This document shows positions 13,042-15,040 of a stretch of 15,040 bases of DNA, one piece after another (the stretch's first letter is position 1; the number at the start of each line of letters is the position of its first letter). The translations under genes were made by a program, and so were the position numbers. Below the pieces are notes generated by a model, which did no database searches, was not told where the DNA came from, and saw only the letters and a list, made by a program, of their open reading frames with translations. Source of the stretch: RGIG3040 sp964410675 (GTDB taxonomy: Bacteria > Bacillota > Clostridia > Lachnospirales > Lachnospiraceae); NCBI GenBank assembly GCA_964410675.1, contig CAYPIB010000071.1, positions 1 through 15,040 on the forward strand, given 5' to 3'.

Positions 13042-13584
13042 ATGTCCAGTCAATTGTTTGATCTGATGGGAATTGGAAATTTAGATATTGCTTATTTATT
13101 TATAGGTATCATAGTACTTTTTATAATTTTATTTGTTATTGTAATTGTACAAATAAATAAAATTGGTAAGTTAAGAAAGAAATATGAGAAATTTATGTTA
13201 GGCAAAAATGCCGAGAGTTTGGAAGATGAAATAACAGGTTTATTTGAAGATATTACTTATTTAAAAGAAGCGGCTGATACAAGTCGTAAGGAGATAAGCA
13301 GACTTTATAAAAAACAAGAAAAAACTTATCAGAAGATAGGACTTGTAAAATATGATGCATTCAAACAAATGGGTGGTAAACTAAGCTTTAGTCTTGCACT
13401 TCTTGATGAAATGGATAACGGATTTTTATTAAATTCTGTACACAGTACAGACGGCTGTTATTCATACGTTAAGGAAATTAAAGCAGGCGAATGTTCTATT
13501 GCATTAGGTGATGAGGAAAAGAAGGCACTTGAAGAAGCAATAAACGGAAAGAAAAGATTAGCTGCAAGTAAAGAAGGTAAGTAA
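13042..13584 (+). CDS. DUF4446-type single-pass membrane protein, function unknown
   Basis: A 180-residue protein with one N-terminal membrane segment (about 17-39, very rich in Ile, Leu, Val and Phe), a predicted coiled coil at about 40-98 (KLRKKYEKFMLGKN ... ISRLYKKQEKTYQKIG), and a conserved C-terminal block VKYDAFKQMGGKLSFSLALL followed by DEMDNGFLLNSVHSTDGCYS. This layout and block match what I recall of the DUF4446 family, commonly found just after parB in Clostridia; no function is established. The C-terminal domain is probably cytoplasmic. GGAGG (13030-13034) lies 7 bases before the ATG. The 26-base gap after parB and the 21-base gap to the next gene suggest a single operon. A link with origin segregation or with the membrane is an inference from position only. 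Confidence 0.85.
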   Translation: MSSQLFDLMGIGNLDIAYLFIGIIVLFIILFVIVIVQINKIGKLRKKYEKFMLGKNAESLEDEITGLFEDITYLKEAADTSRKEISRLYKKQEKTYQKIGLVKYDAFKQMGGKLSFSLALLDEMDNGFLLNSVHSTDGCYSYVKEIKAGECSIALGDEEKKALEEAINGKKRLAASKEGK

Positions 13585-13605
13585 TAGAAAAGAGGTAAGA
13601 GATAC

Positions 13606-14631
13606 TTGAGAATAATTGACGTTAAGGAACTTAAGGGTGGCGAAATATTAGCGGCAGATGTTTTGACAGAAGATTTTATTGTTCTCATTGGAAAAGGTAG
13701 TGTTATTAAAAAAGAATATATTGAAAGACTACATGAATTAAATGTTACACTTGTAAAAATTGAAGATGAGAGCAATCAAGATGATTCATTTATTTTAAAA
13801 AAAGAAGTCGAAAAAGTTTGTCTTGTTAAAATTAGAGATATTTTAGAACATCATACGTATAATGACAATTCTGAGTTGATTAAAATCGAAAATACTGCAC
13901 AAGAAGTAATAGAAGATATAATGTCTGATGAAGCTGTTTGTGAAAAGGTTTATGAATTAAAAGATAGAACTCCGGATGTATATGAGCATTCTCTTACAGT
14001 ATGCTCAATGGCAACTCTTATTGCAATCAAACTTAATTATGATAAGGATACTGTGAAAGATATTTCGATTGCTAGTTTATTGCATGATTTAGGACTGCGC
14101 TATATTACAATACCCTTTTTAAATGAAGAAGTTTCTAATTTAAGTAAAAAAGAAATTGAAGAATATAAAAAACACACAGTTTATGGTTATACGGCTGTAT
14201 CACATGAGAATTGGATTTCAGACAGGGCAAAAAAAATACTATTATTTCATCACGAGAAATTAAATGGTGTTGGATATCCTCTTCATGCACATGTTATTCC
14301 TGAAGAATATCAAGTGCTTGGCGTTTGCGAGACATTTGATGAATTAGTATGTGGTATTGGTTGTAAACAAATCAAGCTTTCAGAAGCAGTAGAATTTATG
14401 AAAAATATAAGAGGAAAGTTTTTTGATGAAAAAGTTATGCAGGCGTTTTTTGAACTAATTGCTATATATCCAGTCGGTAGTAAGGTAAGACTAAGTAGTG
14501 GTCTAGAGGCTGTTGTTATAAGTCAAAATAAAGGTTTTCCTGAAAGACCTGTATTAAGGAATATTAAAACTAATGAAATAATTGATTTAATAAAAACTCA
14601 TAATGTAGTTATTGATGAAACTATATCATAA
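13606..14631 (+). CDS. HD-GYP domain protein (possible c-di-GMP phosphodiesterase, divergent)
   Basis: A 341-residue soluble protein. Residues 1 to about 115 form an N-terminal domain of unknown role, beginning MRIIDVKELKGGEILAADVL as in many HD-GYP proteins. The HD-GYP domain spans about 120-280: His128, HD at 160-161 (SLLHDLGLRYITIP), His190, HHE at 215-217 and GYP at 223-225. Two usual residues differ: HHEKLNG has Asn220 where HHExxDG has Asp, and VCETFDEL has Glu242 where Asp is usual. The main metal-binding histidines remain, so activity against cyclic di-GMP or another nucleotide is possible but unproven. A C-terminal extension (YPVGSKVRLSSGLEAVV) follows. The start is TTG 13606 with AGAGGT 9 bases upstream; no ATG is near. 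No terminator is seen after it. Confidence 0.87.
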   Translation: MRIIDVKELKGGEILAADVLTEDFIVLIGKGSVIKKEYIERLHELNVTLVKIEDESNQDDSFILKKEVEKVCLVKIRDILEHHTYNDNSELIKIENTAQEVIEDIMSDEAVCEKVYELKDRTPDVYEHSLTVCSMATLIAIKLNYDKDTVKDISIASLLHDLGLRYITIPFLNEEVSNLSKKEIEEYKKHTVYGYTAVSHENWISDRAKKILLFHHEKLNGVGYPLHAHVIPEEYQVLGVCETFDELVCGIGCKQIKLSEAVEFMKNIRGKFFDEKVMQAFFELIAIYPVGSKVRLSSGLEAVVISQNKGFPERPVLRNIKTNEIIDLIKTHNVVIDETIS

Positions 14632-14718
14632 AAGTACGTTAGTTAGCATATACTAATAAATAGTCTTTAAAATAATTTAAACATAAGAAAAATAAATATA
14701 ATACCAAAGGAGTTAGTT
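14632..14718. other. Short AT-rich gap before serS, no clear regulatory element
   Basis: At 87 bases, it is too short for a T-box leader. It shows no convincing hairpin and no paired -35/-10. serS may be read from the upstream operon or from a weak promoter that I cannot identify. Confidence 0.5.
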
Positions 14719-15040
14719 ATGTTAGATATAAAATTTTTAAGAGAAAATCCGGAGATTGTAAAAGAAAATATTAAAAAGAAATTTCAAGATCAAAAGATTT
14801 CCTTAGTTGATGAAGTTATAGGTTTAGATATAGAAAAAAGAAATACTCAAAGAGAAGCAGATGATTTGCGTGCAAGCCGCAATAAGATTTCAAAAGAAAT
14901 CGGTGCTTTGATGAGTCAGGGTAAAAAAGAAGAAGCAGAAGAAGTTAAGAAAAAAGTTGGCGAGTTTGCTTCTCGTCTGACAGAACTTGAATCTAAAGAA
15001 TCTGAATTAGATGAAAAAATTCAAAATATTATGATGACAA
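14719..15040 (+). CDS. serS: Seryl-tRNA synthetase (N-terminal part, cut by window edge)
   Basis: SerS charges tRNA-Ser with serine. About 107 codons are visible, starting MLDIKFLRENPEIVKENIKK, the standard N-terminus. They cover most of the long antiparallel coiled-coil arm that grips the extra arm of tRNA-Ser: READDLRASRNKISKEIGAL and then a Glu/Lys-rich heptad region. The class II catalytic core lies outside the window. AAAGGAG (14706-14712) is 6 bases before ATG 14719. serS near the origin, after the parAB cluster, is common in Firmicutes. Confidence 0.95.
   Translation, partial: MLDIKFLRENPEIVKENIKKKFQDQKISLVDEVIGLDIEKRNTQREADDLRASRNKISKEIGALMSQGKKEEAEEVKKKVGEFASRLTELESKESELDEKIQNIMMT

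Noticed and set aside
13458..13775. Minus-strand reading frame across the DUF4446/HD-GYP junction
   Set aside because: It lies antisense to two well-supported genes, is Ser/Leu-rich with no family features, and lacks a ribosome binding site.
14697..14702. TATAAT as the serS promoter
   Set aside because: It is only 3 bases from the ribosome binding site, so transcription would start within or after it, and no -35 box matches.
14632..14718. T-box riboswitch before serS
   Set aside because: Only 87 bases are available, with no specifier stem, T-box sequence or terminator.
1..15040. CRISPR arrays, insertion sequences, prophage genes, tRNA or rRNA genes
   Set aside because: No repeat-spacer pattern, transposase or integrase, terminal repeats, or tRNA/rRNA sequence was seen on either strand.

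Overview
This is the chromosomal replication-origin neighbourhood of a low-GC Firmicute, most likely a member of Clostridia and probably Lachnospiraceae or a close relative. The support is the gene order dnaA <- oriC -> rpmH-rnpA-yidD-yidC-jag-mnmE-mnmG-rsmG ... parA-parB, strong AGGAGG-type ribosome binding sites, A/T-ending codons, a DUF4446-type gene next to parB, and a YidC without a lipoprotein signal. The taxon is an inference from gene style, not a search result.

Layout. Positions 1-857 hold the N-terminal two thirds of dnaA on the minus strand, cut by the window edge. Positions 858-1321 are a non-coding, very AT-rich origin segment with five DnaA boxes between 993 and 1106 and a strong rpmH promoter at 1250-1278. 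Positions 1322-4056 carry rpmH, rnpA, yidD, yidC and jag (ribosomal protein L34, RNase P protein, membrane insertion, RNA binding), ended by a strong terminator. Positions 4174-8265 carry mnmE, mnmG and rsmG (tRNA wobble-uridine modification and 16S rRNA methylation), ended by a perfect 11-bp hairpin.

Positions 8347-11060 hold the most accessory-looking block. A membrane-anchored alpha/beta hydrolase is the only gene transcribed against the rightward fork. Divergent to it is a DegS-like two-component pair made of a soluble coiled-coil kinase and a LuxR/NarL-type regulator. The kinase N-terminus is extremely AT-rich. Positions 11061-11363 carry a terminator, two perfect 16-bp parS sites, two parS half-sites and the parA promoter. 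Positions 11364-14631 are parA, parB, a DUF4446-type membrane protein and a divergent HD-GYP protein, closely spaced and probably one operon. serS begins at 14719 and runs off the right edge.

How the parts work together: DnaA acts on the box cluster to start replication. ParB loads at the parS pair and, with ParA, segregates the newly copied origin about 10 kb away. The rpmH-to-jag and mnm/rsmG genes are the usual translation, membrane-insertion and RNA-modification passengers of the origin. No wholly new system is evident. The points most worth a second look are the parS/half-site array beside an uncharacterised soluble two-component system, the hydrolase with an altered nucleophile elbow, the HD-GYP protein with altered active-site positions, and the YidC without the usual groove arginine.
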